This document shows, one piece after another, positions 23,270-30,805 of a stretch of 44,778 nucleotides of DNA. The notes below the pieces were generated by a model, which saw nothing but the letters and a program-made list of their open reading frames with translations, did not search any database and was not told where the DNA came from. Origin of the DNA: Nostoc sp. 'Peltigera membranacea cyanobiont' N6. GTDB lineage: Bacteria > Cyanobacteriota > Cyanobacteriia > Cyanobacteriales > Nostocaceae. The position numbers and the translations under genes were made by a program. The stretch's first letter is position 1. Each line of letters begins with the position of its first letter. Location of the stretch: positions 1 through 44,778 of the forward strand of contig NZ_CP026685.1 in NCBI RefSeq assembly GCF_002949735.1, in the 5' to 3' direction.

Positions 23270-24997
23270 TTAAAGAGTCAATTCATCATCCTGCTGGCGT
23301 TGTTGCTGCTGCTGTTGCCTTAACTGCTGCCCATAATCGAGTAGCTGCTGATTCCAATCACTGGCTTTAGATTTTTTGATTTGGGACTGTGGCATTAGTT
23401 CTAATACACGCTGTGCTGCCGCATCAGAGCTTTTATCGTTACCAAACGCCACCAGTATATTAGGAACTTTCTGCAATCGCTCAACTGGTAAGCTCTTGAT
23501 GTCATCAATAGCCATATAAACTGTTCTTTCGGGTGGGACATCGCCCCTGATCAGATATTCCAGCATGGCTCTTGAAATAGCATCAATGGGAGACTTACAT
23601 AGAATCGCTGTTGAGGTTTTATCATTAGCCTTTCCCCCCAAACTGAAGTAAAACCAGCTATCACTGCGTTTAGTGCCTTTAGAGTACCCCAAAAAGCTGT
23701 TGTTCTCTCCCCTAGTTCCTCGTAGGAATGCACCGTTACGTTGACCATCAAGATTTCGCATGACAAAAACAGCATTTTGTTGCTGATCAGCGTAAACTAG
23801 CCCCTGGTCATGAAGCATTTGAATACAGTCAGAGCGGATGCCCCGTTTTTGGGTGAGGTAACGCTCAACGGCAGACCAGTTAGCTTTATCTTCAACGGGT
23901 GGGGTGAATTGGGGACGGGGTTCAGTCTGGATAATGTCAGCCGCCCTATTCTTAACGTGAGCGATCGCTGCACGTTCCACCGAGGCTTCCCCAAAACGCT
24001 CATGTAACCAGACAACCGCTTGCCGGAAATTGCAATTGTTAACGTGCATCACCAAGTCAATCGCACCCCCTGATCCCTTTTGTTGATCGGGGGCAAAGTC
24101 GTAGAATTTGGAGCCATCTATATTAATGATGTGTCCGTGACCACGCCACCGTTGCTGATCATAATTTAGCCCCAACTCCCAGGCGACATTTTCTAAGTCC
24201 AAGTCGCGCAGTTGTTGAGTTTGCTGCTGCCAAAAAGCTACTTGTGCCTCTAACTCTTTGATGCGTCTGTCTTTGAGTTCATTTTCAAGCGCCAAAGCCT
24301 TGGCTGTAGCTTCCATCTGCTGTTTTTTGGCTTGCGCCCTATCCCGGTCGGCAGCTTTGGCTTGTAATTGCAACTGGGTGAGGCTGGTATCTGGTTCTAT
24401 GCCAGAATTAACAACGCCGTAAAAGTCCTTAATGTCCTGGTGTTGCGCCCTACTGCCCTTAATGCCACGTTCTAACCCCAAATGTTCTGTAGCCTGGGAG
24501 TAGGAATCTTGAAACTCCCTCATCTTCAAGCGACCGTCGAAGAAGTGCTTGGCCCTCAGTTGCCCTTTTTCATCAAGGGGGACAAAGTAAGCGTGAATGT
24601 GTGGGGTGGCTTCATCTAAATGTAATTCTGCCCTGATAATACGATCGCTGTAGCGCGAATCTAACCATTGTTTGGATGCAGAAAGCCAGGAGTCAACTTT
24701 ATCCTGCTCATAGTAACCCGCTTGTGTTGGGCAGTTGGGACGGAAATATTCGGGGCTGGCAGTCAATAAAATCTCGGTGCAGTAAACCGCATCGGGGCGA
24801 ATCTTCCGTTTCTGCTCCCCTATCTTTTCCATCACCAACTGATCTAATGAGAGCGTTGGGTTGTTAGTGCCAATGAATCTGATATTTTGTTTATCTGAAT
24901 CAGCGTTGGGTGTTTCTCGCTGACGTGCGGTATGCGCTTCACTGCCAGCCAAGTTACTGCGCTTGAGCTTTTTAATCCGTGCAATAGCGTAAGCCAT
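23270..24997 (-). CDS. MobV-type relaxase fused to a primase/TOPRIM-like domain
   Basis: 575 residues from ATG 24997. The N-terminus MAYAIARIKKLKRSNLAG is the typical opening of Mob/Pre (MobV) relaxases; an upstream GTG at 25117 would add 40 unrelated residues. Catalytic motif III is AELHLDEATPHIHAYFVPLD (HxDE and HxH). A coiled region (about 205-260) leads to a second module: GSGGAIDLVMHVNNCNFRQA resembles the CHC2/DUF3991 primase segment and AILCKSPIDAISRAML a TOPRIM-like region. The tail is Gln-rich. MobV relaxases nick oriT and transfer DNA with the help of a conjugative partner; a fused primase-like part could prime the complementary strand in the recipient. The candidate oriT is just upstream. 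Confidence 0.85.
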   Translation of the reverse strand: MAYAIARIKKLKRSNLAGSEAHTARQRETPNADSDKQNIRFIGTNNPTLSLDQLVMEKIGEQKRKIRPDAVYCTEILLTASPEYFRPNCPTQAGYYEQDKVDSWLSASKQWLDSRYSDRIIRAELHLDEATPHIHAYFVPLDEKGQLRAKHFFDGRLKMREFQDSYSQATEHLGLERGIKGSRAQHQDIKDFYGVVNSGIEPDTSLTQLQLQAKAADRDRAQAKKQQMEATAKALALENELKDRRIKELEAQVAFWQQQTQQLRDLDLENVAWELGLNYDQQRWRGHGHIINIDGSKFYDFAPDQQKGSGGAIDLVMHVNNCNFRQAVVWLHERFGEASVERAAIAHVKNRAADIIQTEPRPQFTPPVEDKANWSAVERYLTQKRGIRSDCIQMLHDQGLVYADQQQNAVFVMRNLDGQRNGAFLRGTRGENNSFLGYSKGTKRSDSWFYFSLGGKANDKTSTAILCKSPIDAISRAMLEYLIRGDVPPERTVYMAIDDIKSLPVERLQKVPNILVAFGNDKSSDAAAQRVLELMPQSQIKKSKASDWNQQLLDYGQQLRQQQQQQRQQDDELTL

Positions 24998-25236
24998 GCC
25001 ACTTTTTGAGTAATTGAGTGCAATTGCGTCGCAGACCCCACGGAACCTTTTTGTTTCGACCGTTAGGGAGAAATGGCGCAAGCCACCCGTCAGGGCAAAA
25101 AGGTGTAGTGGGTACACCTAAATCATAGCCAACCAGCGCGAAATTTGGCGGTCACAAAACCCCCTCTGCTGCTAAAAAGCCTGCTCTGTAGGGTTTTTAG
25201 CTCTCTGGGGCGCATTTAGGGAATTGTTTGATGGTT

Positions 25237-25296
25237 TGGCGTTATACACCACAATAGCACTCATTAATTGCACTATTGGGGGGAAACCTAACGCCA
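25237..25296. promoter_or_regulatory. Candidate oriT: nested inverted repeats upstream of relaxase
   Basis: Outer arms TGGCGTTA (25237-25244) and TAACGCCA (25289-25296) enclose inner arms CAATAG (25252-25257) and CTATTG (25273-25278). They lie between the relaxase gene and the divergent gene at 25439, where MobV plasmids usually carry oriT. The nic position cannot be fixed by eye. Confidence 0.5.
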
Positions 25297-25438
25297 GTAA
25301 CTTGACATTTTTTCGGCTAAAAACACCACATTTAGACACAAAATTATCGCTATTATGGTTAAGGTAGACACATTTATACTCATGCTACACATTGATTTGT
25401 TTTTATACTAAAAACACTTTTGATACTTAGGAGAAGAT

Positions 25439-25951
25439 ATGAGTCAACAACACAATTCCTATGTTGAGTTGCCCAGGATTAAACGCAAGAGTAATTCATG
25501 GGAGGGGAAGGTGATTGATTATTTATTGAACCATCCTTCTAATAGATCAGCGACAGAGTTTGCCATAGAAGCGATTACAGCTTTTTGGCTTGCTGAAGCG
25601 TTAGAGGGTCAAGTCAATCAGCCTGAATTACAGTCCGCTTGTTGGTCAGCGATTGAACGTCTAGAAGCGAAACTGGCAACTATTAGGCGTATTGCTCGAA
25701 TTGAGCCTCAGTCAATAGTTGTGTCTGGTGGCGCTAATGCAGCGACTACTGTGACAAGCAATAGTCAGCCTCAAAGTGGTGCTAATGCAGCGACCACTGT
25801 GACAAGAACTAGTCAGCCTCTTATTTCTGATGATGATGGCGATGATGTTGACTCTGATGAGGATTTTGATGAGGATGACTTAGGATTGATGAAACTGGAA
25901 CTTTCAGAAGAACTCAAACTAGCTACTGAGTTGTTGGGTGGGTACGGTTAA
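25439..25951 (+). CDS. Putative DNA-binding accessory protein with acidic tail
   Basis: 170 residues. The N-terminal 80 are basic then helical (VIDYLLNHPSNRSATEFAIE, suggestive of an RHH/HTH-like fold used by mobilisation accessory proteins). A 16-residue tandem repeat with GANAATTVT (48-bp DNA period, copies starting near 25727 and 25775) precedes an acidic tail DDDGDDVDSDEDFDEDD. TAGGAGAAGAT gives a good ribosome-binding site. It is divergent from the relaxase across the candidate oriT, and stem-loop repeats begin 19 bp after its stop. A role at oriT or in regulating that region is inferred. Confidence 0.6.
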   Translation: MSQQHNSYVELPRIKRKSNSWEGKVIDYLLNHPSNRSATEFAIEAITAFWLAEALEGQVNQPELQSACWSAIERLEAKLATIRRIARIEPQSIVVSGGANAATTVTSNSQPQSGANAATTVTRTSQPLISDDDGDDVDSDEDFDEDDLGLMKLELSEELKLATELLGGYG

Positions 25952-25969
25952 ATTCAAGAAAGAATTTTT

Positions 25970-26033
25970 GAAACACAATTGCAACACATCATGATTACGC
26001 ATTGTCAATAAGACCCCAGCTTATTGACAATAA
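25970..26033. repeat. Stem-loop module, unit a
   Basis: Starts AACACAATTGCAACAC and contains perfect 11-bp arms ATTGTCAATAA (26001-26011) and TTATTGACAAT (26021-26031). Sequence homologous to units b and c; the following 26039-26090 stretch (CTCAAAAAAGTGGCTGTAA) also resembles that after unit c. Confidence 0.7.
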
Positions 26034-26100
26034 AAAATGCTCAAAAAAGTGGCTGTAATTTACACTGGATAAGAGTTACAGAAGATTTTTATCAAAAACA

Positions 26101-26262
26101 CTGGACGGCCAAAAGGACAAGAAACCACTGTTTTTGATGTTTTGGACGGCCGTTGACAGGTGGGCATTTGTCAGCACAGCATGACAATTGAGTAAGGTTG
26201 GCGCTCACTGGACGGCCAAAAGGACAAGAAAGCACTGTTTTTGTCCTTTTGGACGGCCAAAA
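26101..26262. repeat. Paired GGACGGCC words after unit a
   Basis: Two 51-bp direct copies (26101-26151, 26208-26258), each starting CTGGACGGCCAAAAGGACAA and ending TTTTGGACGGCC. Within the second copy CCAAAAGGACAA pairs with TTGTCCTTTTGG to form a hairpin. No ORF uses this structure. Confidence 0.7.
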
Positions 26263-26458
26263 ATATTAGTGTCGGATGAGACTGACTTAGTACGGTTAAA
26301 CTACACTAAGCTTACGGTGTTAAAGGTATTTAGTAGAGTTGTTGTGTTAGACAAGTTTTTATTTCAGTTAACGCTAAATATATAGAGTGACGGCTGAACT
26401 CACAGGAGAAATTTCAGATTCACTTACTGAAGAAGTTGATCGATTGAGCGGGATTTTT

Positions 26459-26520
26459 GAAGTACAGTTGCAACACAAAGGTATTATATATTCTCAATAA
26501 TTTTAGAGTTATTGAGAATA
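26459..26520. repeat. Stem-loop module, unit b
   Basis: GAAGTACAGTTGCAACACAA followed by arms ATTCTCAATAA (26490-26500) and TTATTGAGAAT (26509-26519). Preceded by an open stretch (26390-26500) that reads TAELTGEISDSLTEEVDRLS, which looks like a gene tail. Confidence 0.7.
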
Positions 26521-26597
26521 AGCCAGTTTGATAAAAATGGCTAAAAGCTAGTTGGTGTATGTATTAGACACCAATTTTTTGGTCAAAGCGATGTTCT

Positions 26598-26731
26598 AAA
26601 TAGCAGACATTTTGTAGTGAATAGTCAAAGTTTCCTGACAGCTATAACGGTTAAAAGCGTGTATAAGCTGTGCAAAATAGCAGACATTTTGTATATGAAT
26701 AGGGGTTTTAGGTGCAAAATGTCTGCTATTT
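26598..26731. repeat. AGCAGACATTTTG words after unit b
   Basis: AAATAGCAGACATTTTGTA occurs at 26598-26616 and 26675-26693 and inverted (CAAAATGTCTGCTATTT) at 26715-26731. Confidence 0.7.
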
Positions 26732-26883
26732 GTAACTGTGATTAATCAGACAATTTCACTACTTAAAACAAGTTTCATCTCTATTAACAAGCGTGGAGAT
26801 TGTAAAAGAACATTTCCTGACTAGGCATCAAAGAAAAATAATCGAATGTTAGCGTGGCTAGGTTAAGCTCTAGAAATAATTTA

Positions 26884-26947
26884 TGAAGCACAATTGCAAC
26901 ATAAATGTATTATATATTCTCAATAATTTTGAAGTTATTGAGAATTA
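26884..26947. repeat. Stem-loop module, unit c
   Basis: GAAGCACAATTGCAACATAA followed by arms ATTCTCAATAA (26916-26926) and TTATTGAGAAT (26935-26945), nearly identical to unit b. Confidence 0.7.
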
Positions 26948-27023
26948 ATCCAGCGCTCAAAATTTGCTGTAAGTCATATTCAGTGAGCATTACACCAGAA
27001 TTTTTCGATAAATGTCTTATGCC

Positions 27024-27223
27024 GAACTGGTAGCAGTAGGGCTACTGTATAGCTACCAGTTGGGGAATCATCAAATTTTCAACAACTCGCTTTTTTACTA
27101 CTCAACTGGTAGCTGTGTGTCACCAGTTGAGCTACCCAACAGCTACCAGTTGGGCAAGGTATTTAGAACTACTATTTCAATACTGACAAACTACATAAAA
27201 CCTGTGTAATAAGTGATGTTTAC
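27024..27223. repeat. AACTGGTAGC words after unit c, and direct repeat copy A
   Basis: AACTGGTAGC and its complement GCTACCAGTT alternate at 27025, 27052, 27104, and 27142, with related CACCAGTTGAGCTACC at 27121. The 27109-27223 part recurs as 41549-41663 (115 bp, no gaps, about ten mismatches). Confidence 0.7.
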
Positions 27224-28126
27224 GTTGTCAAGTCACAGCCAGCGTTGACTGCACCAGTTGTAGCGGTCAATGCCCCAAGTTACAAGAGTAATGTTTTATC
27301 CGAGCCTGAGATTTCAGGGGAAGCGGCTGATTCAATCAGACCTGCTTCAATAGTTCAAGGTCAGGCTGAATCTCTTGAATTGGATGCGATTTTTGTCGGA
27401 GATTGAGCGAAGAATATTTGAACAATAGCCGCCGCAGTTGTAGCTGTTAACTGTGAGGCGGCTCTTGTCGTGCTTATGTAGTTTATTAGTAGTCTTTTTT
27501 GAGGGCTATTTTTTCTTTTTCGGTTTTGGCTGTCAAAAACTTTCCGCCAAATATGGCGTACTGTGCGTCAAAAAAAGATGGATTACAGAGCTTATGCACT
27601 AATTAGCGTGTTTAAAATTAGTAGGTAAATATGGGGATAAATCGGGTGACTTTTGGGATTTATTGGGAATTATTGAGCTAATGAGAATTTGGTGACTGGA
27701 AGATGTTGAAGAGGTAAAAAATCAGCGATGAATTTGAATTTGCGTTCTGGAGGATTGGGATATATTGAGTTTAATTGGTGAGAATTGGTGAAAATCGGGA
27801 ATTTGGGCGATTTTCGGTGTCATGCACAAAACAGCAAAATCAAAGCACAATTGTAATCTTTCACAAGATTTATTTCCAAAAGCTGAAAGCATTACGGTAT
27901 AGGCGTTTTAGCCTTTTCGGAATAATTCTTAATAAGGGGTCAAAAACGGGGTAAATTTTTGTAGATTTAATGTTGAGTCTTGGTTCTGTTTCAAGGAGAA
28001 TGCTCAACGTTCAATTTGTTTGTGAACAACTACGATAGTCAAGCGATCGCGTATCTTGTGGTCAACCTAATCCAAGATAAAATCAAGAGCGGGAAAATTA
28101 AATTGATGATGAGCCAGGGGTAAGCG
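27224..28126. other. 900-bp intergenic region
   Basis: No intact gene. A remnant near 27320-27400 reads ISGEAADSIRPASIVQGQAE, similar in kind to the tail before unit b. AGCCGCC/GGCGGCT forms a stem at about 27428-27465. The rest is AT-rich with no evident signal. Confidence 0.4.
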
Positions 28127-28447
28127 ATGGAAGCCAAAAGCGAAGTGACAATAAAATTTAGTGGCTCACTACCAACAGCTACACCTCTTGAGAATAAAAA
28201 AGTTGCAATCGAGTTCACTGACCAGAACGGTATAGTCTTCACTGCTCAAGTTAACGCCAAAAGCTGGCGTAAGGCCGAAACTAGCGCCTCAGAATTTGCA
28301 GACTGGGCTGGGGCTGTATCGGGAAAGCTTGGACAGCGCACAGAAAACGGGTTTGAGGTAGTTGATGCTGGGGTTCAAATCTTTGAAAAGAAGGCGAAAG
28401 AGCCTAAACCTGATGTAGCTGCGGCTGAAGCTGGCGTTTCTTCATGA
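28127..28447 (+). CDS. Unknown 106-aa protein
   Basis: Beta-rich first half (EVTIKFSGSLPTATPLENKK, VAIEFTDQNGIVFTAQV) followed by a helix and a Lys/Pro/Ala tail. GGGGTAAGCG precedes the ATG. No family recognised. Monocistronic, followed by an imperfect inverted repeat (AACAAAACCC/GGGGTTGTTG) near 28457-28503 that may terminate it. Confidence 0.6.
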   Translation: MEAKSEVTIKFSGSLPTATPLENKKVAIEFTDQNGIVFTAQVNAKSWRKAETSASEFADWAGAVSGKLGQRTENGFEVVDAGVQIFEKKAKEPKPDVAAAEAGVSS

Positions 28448-28615
28448 CCACATACAACAAAACCCTACTCCTTCACTGGGATTGTGTTTGGTGTGGGGTT
28501 GTTGAGGGCTGAACAGGCTTAGTTTGAGGTATGAAGTTGACCGCTTCTCCCTGGTGCAATTCATGAATTCTCTGTAAAGAACATGAATTTTTTTCGGAAC
28601 TTGCTACCATGTAAG

Positions 28616-28736
28616 CTGTATATCCCTACATACCGAACCACCTATACAGTAACCGGGGCATTGAATCTATGAAGCCCCATATAAATTTATAGCTAATGCT
28701 GCTACTGCTCTCTTGTAAAAACTTGAGAGCAGTTTT
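28616..28736 (+). ncRNA. Candidate structured small RNA with three hairpins and terminator
   Basis: Three successive stems: CTGTATA (28616-28622) with TATACAG (28643-28649); GGGGC (28655-28659) with GCCCC (28674-28678); CTGCTCTC (28705-28712) with GAGAGCAG (28725-28732) followed by TTTT. The last is a good intrinsic terminator. The region lies in a gene-free gap between two plus-strand genes. No RNA family recognised. Confidence 0.4.
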
Positions 28737-28835
28737 GTATTCTCAATCAGTAACAGCGAAGTGCGATCGCTTTGGACTTTGCAGCATTGGCTAGTATTCT
28801 AGTTAGACACTGATGGTAGTAACAGGGGATGAAGT

Positions 28836-29315
28836 ATGGGAGAAGCTAAACGCAGAAAACAGCTTTTGGGCGATGTTTACGGTTCACGAGTTAATTTAGA
28901 AAAATGCCCCATACCTTCAGAAATTAGCCTTGGATATGTGAGTGATGAAGCATTGGCAACCACAAAAGCCCAACTGCATAGGATGCCTGAAGATTTTAAA
29001 TCCACCTTTTTCATCGCCTTAACAAAAGCTAAAACTATAGTTGAGCCAGGAATTATTTTCTCTGAAGCTCTAAAGTTTTCCGGTGGAGTTGGTGTCGAAG
29101 TTACATTCCGCTCCGACATTGAAACTTTTATCAAATCCCGGTGTAATACTCCAGTTCTGGGCTTACGCCTGATACAAAAGCTCAAAAATATAGACTACAA
29201 TACTCATCGAGTAATAGCTATCCTTGGTGGCTCTGATACTCCCATGCTTCCGATTAATGTCTATTCTGTTCACCAAATCGAAACTCTGCTTAAGTACCTC
29301 AATGAAGACAGATAA
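28836..29315 (+). CDS. Unknown 159-aa protein with MGEAKRRK start
   Basis: Opens with MGEAKRRK, an N-terminus common to several unrelated bacterial small proteins. The remainder is a mixed alpha/beta domain with no catalytic motif that I can name. CAGGGGATGAAGT precedes the ATG. Not part of an obvious operon. Confidence 0.6.
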   Translation: MGEAKRRKQLLGDVYGSRVNLEKCPIPSEISLGYVSDEALATTKAQLHRMPEDFKSTFFIALTKAKTIVEPGIIFSEALKFSGGVGVEVTFRSDIETFIKSRCNTPVLGLRLIQKLKNIDYNTHRVIAILGGSDTPMLPINVYSVHQIETLLKYLNEDR

Positions 29316-29414
29316 ACACAGATGTAATGGCAAGAAATAGAAAAACCGCCTTCTTCAGATGAAGAATCGTTGACAGATGCTCAAAGGACTTAGGGGCGGC
29401 GCGAACAATATAAT

Positions 29415-29450
29415 TTCTACCTCTGCCATGAAGTATTGGCAGAGATAGAA
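29415..29450. terminator. 12-bp stem-loop between convergent genes
   Basis: TTCTA and CTCTGCC (29415-29427) pair with GGCAGAG and TAGAA (29438-29450) around a 10-nt loop. No T tract on either side. It lies between the 28836 gene and the convergent DprA-like gene; termination is the simplest reading. Confidence 0.4.
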
Positions 29451-29575
29451 GCACTTTCAATCGTCTATTTCACGAATGACTAAATTCGTGTATGTTTTCT
29501 TATATACTTGAGATTTTGAATACTCAGAATTCCCTCTAATCTCTCACTAAAACAAAAGTACCCTCTGTGACACTA

Positions 29576-30799
29576 TCATAATAAAGAAAGTTGAGTTGCT
29601 GGTTTATTGACTATATAAGCGACTGGTCTGTTAATTTTTCTGACCTTCCCTTCACTCACAGCCTTGTTTAACCAATCCTGCATTTGAGATGGTCTGACAT
29701 CCAGACATTCCGCCAGAGATTTTGCATCTTTCGGTTGCTGTAAATGATTGAGAATAAAAGGTAAAATAGCTTGATAAATATCTTGTGGATGAACATCCAA
29801 AATAGTCTCTTGAGTTGTTGTTTCTACCTTAATTTGTATCGGTTCAATGCAAGAAGTCGCTTTTGTCAAAAGTTCTCTCAATGAATCGTTCCAGGGTTCA
29901 GCCGGAAAAGATTTTGCACCTTGATTGTGCAGTTGCTGATTACCTTCTGACACAGCCCCTTCCAACCGTACAAAAACTGGGATATCTTGAAGTCGGGAAA
30001 GCGCTTCCACTGCACCCGCCCAAGTACCGCCTTTACCGAAAGAAGAACTGACTACAAGGGCATAATCTGCTAAAGCATAAATATATTTGTTTCGCCCCAT
30101 TGCATTACCAGTATTGAAACCAGCTTCAGGGTCGTAACTAGAAACTAAAGTAAGTCTACCCTCTTGAATACTAGAGCGATACTTGCTGTTTACTGCCGCT
30201 TTAGTCAAACTATCCGCCAGTACACCGACAGATGTTCCTCCTGCGTCCAACACGCCTAGCATTCCTGCTTGATCTACTCCACGTGCCCCACCAGAAATCA
30301 CTTGCATGTCTTGTACAGCGCTGTTTTGTGCAACTCTTCGCGTGTAGCCAAGTATCTTGTCATCAACATCACGAGAACCGAGAATTGCTAATCCTCCTAG
30401 AGATAGCAGTTCGATATTGCCAACACCATAGAGAATTGCTGGTGCTGAATGTCTCAGTCTTTGCTTGAGACGTTTAGGATAGTTTATGTCACTTCTTCCC
30501 AGTACCCACAATCCCTGATTAGTCCATTTCTCAACAGCCAAACTTAGCATCATACCCCGTTCTAATAAAGCTGAAAGCCTTTCAGGGTTAAGCTTATTAA
30601 GAGTAATTTTTTCTAACTGTTCTTTGGCTGTAGATTCTAGTAAATCTGCTGGGCGCATCTGGTTTTCCCGCAACCAGTCTGTTAAAGAATTATATTCACT
30701 CAGAGTCAGAGGTTGTGGCTCAATTTGACGATTTTGCCCAAAGCTGGCACACAACAGCAAAATTGCTTGAGTATCTGGTTGCAGGACATGATTGAACAT
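29576..30799 (-). CDS. DprA/Smf-like protein, second gene of a RecQ-PRTase/DprA pair
   Basis: 407 residues with the DprA Rossmann-like core: GLAILGSRDVDD at about 136-147, SGGARGVDQAGMLGVLDAGG at about 169-188 and a late glycine-rich GKGGTWAGAVEAL. The C-terminal 70 residues look like a winged helix (SLAECLDVRPSQMQDWLNKA). Canonical DprA loads RecA on incoming single strands, but this copy is longer at its N-terminus and lies six bases downstream of a RecQ-PRTase gene. DprA-like plus phosphoribosyltransferase genes form the ShosTA defence/toxin-antitoxin family, in which the DprA-like protein is the antitoxin. I infer the same type of function. Confidence 0.82.
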   Translation of the reverse strand: MFNHVLQPDTQAILLLCASFGQNRQIEPQPLTLSEYNSLTDWLRENQMRPADLLESTAKEQLEKITLNKLNPERLSALLERGMMLSLAVEKWTNQGLWVLGRSDINYPKRLKQRLRHSAPAILYGVGNIELLSLGGLAILGSRDVDDKILGYTRRVAQNSAVQDMQVISGGARGVDQAGMLGVLDAGGTSVGVLADSLTKAAVNSKYRSSIQEGRLTLVSSYDPEAGFNTGNAMGRNKYIYALADYALVVSSSFGKGGTWAGAVEALSRLQDIPVFVRLEGAVSEGNQQLHNQGAKSFPAEPWNDSLRELLTKATSCIEPIQIKVETTTQETILDVHPQDIYQAILPFILNHLQQPKDAKSLAECLDVRPSQMQDWLNKAVSEGKVRKINRPVAYIVNKPATQLSLL

Positions 30800-30805
30800 G
30801 ATTTT

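Noticed and set aside
27012..27209. 65-aa plus-strand ORF
   Set aside because: Composed of the AACTGGTAGC inverted-word array; part of it recurs at 41549 without the frame context.
29415..29450. Retron-like or regulatory RNA
   Set aside because: Single stem-loop between convergent genes with no reverse transcriptase nearby; termination is simpler.
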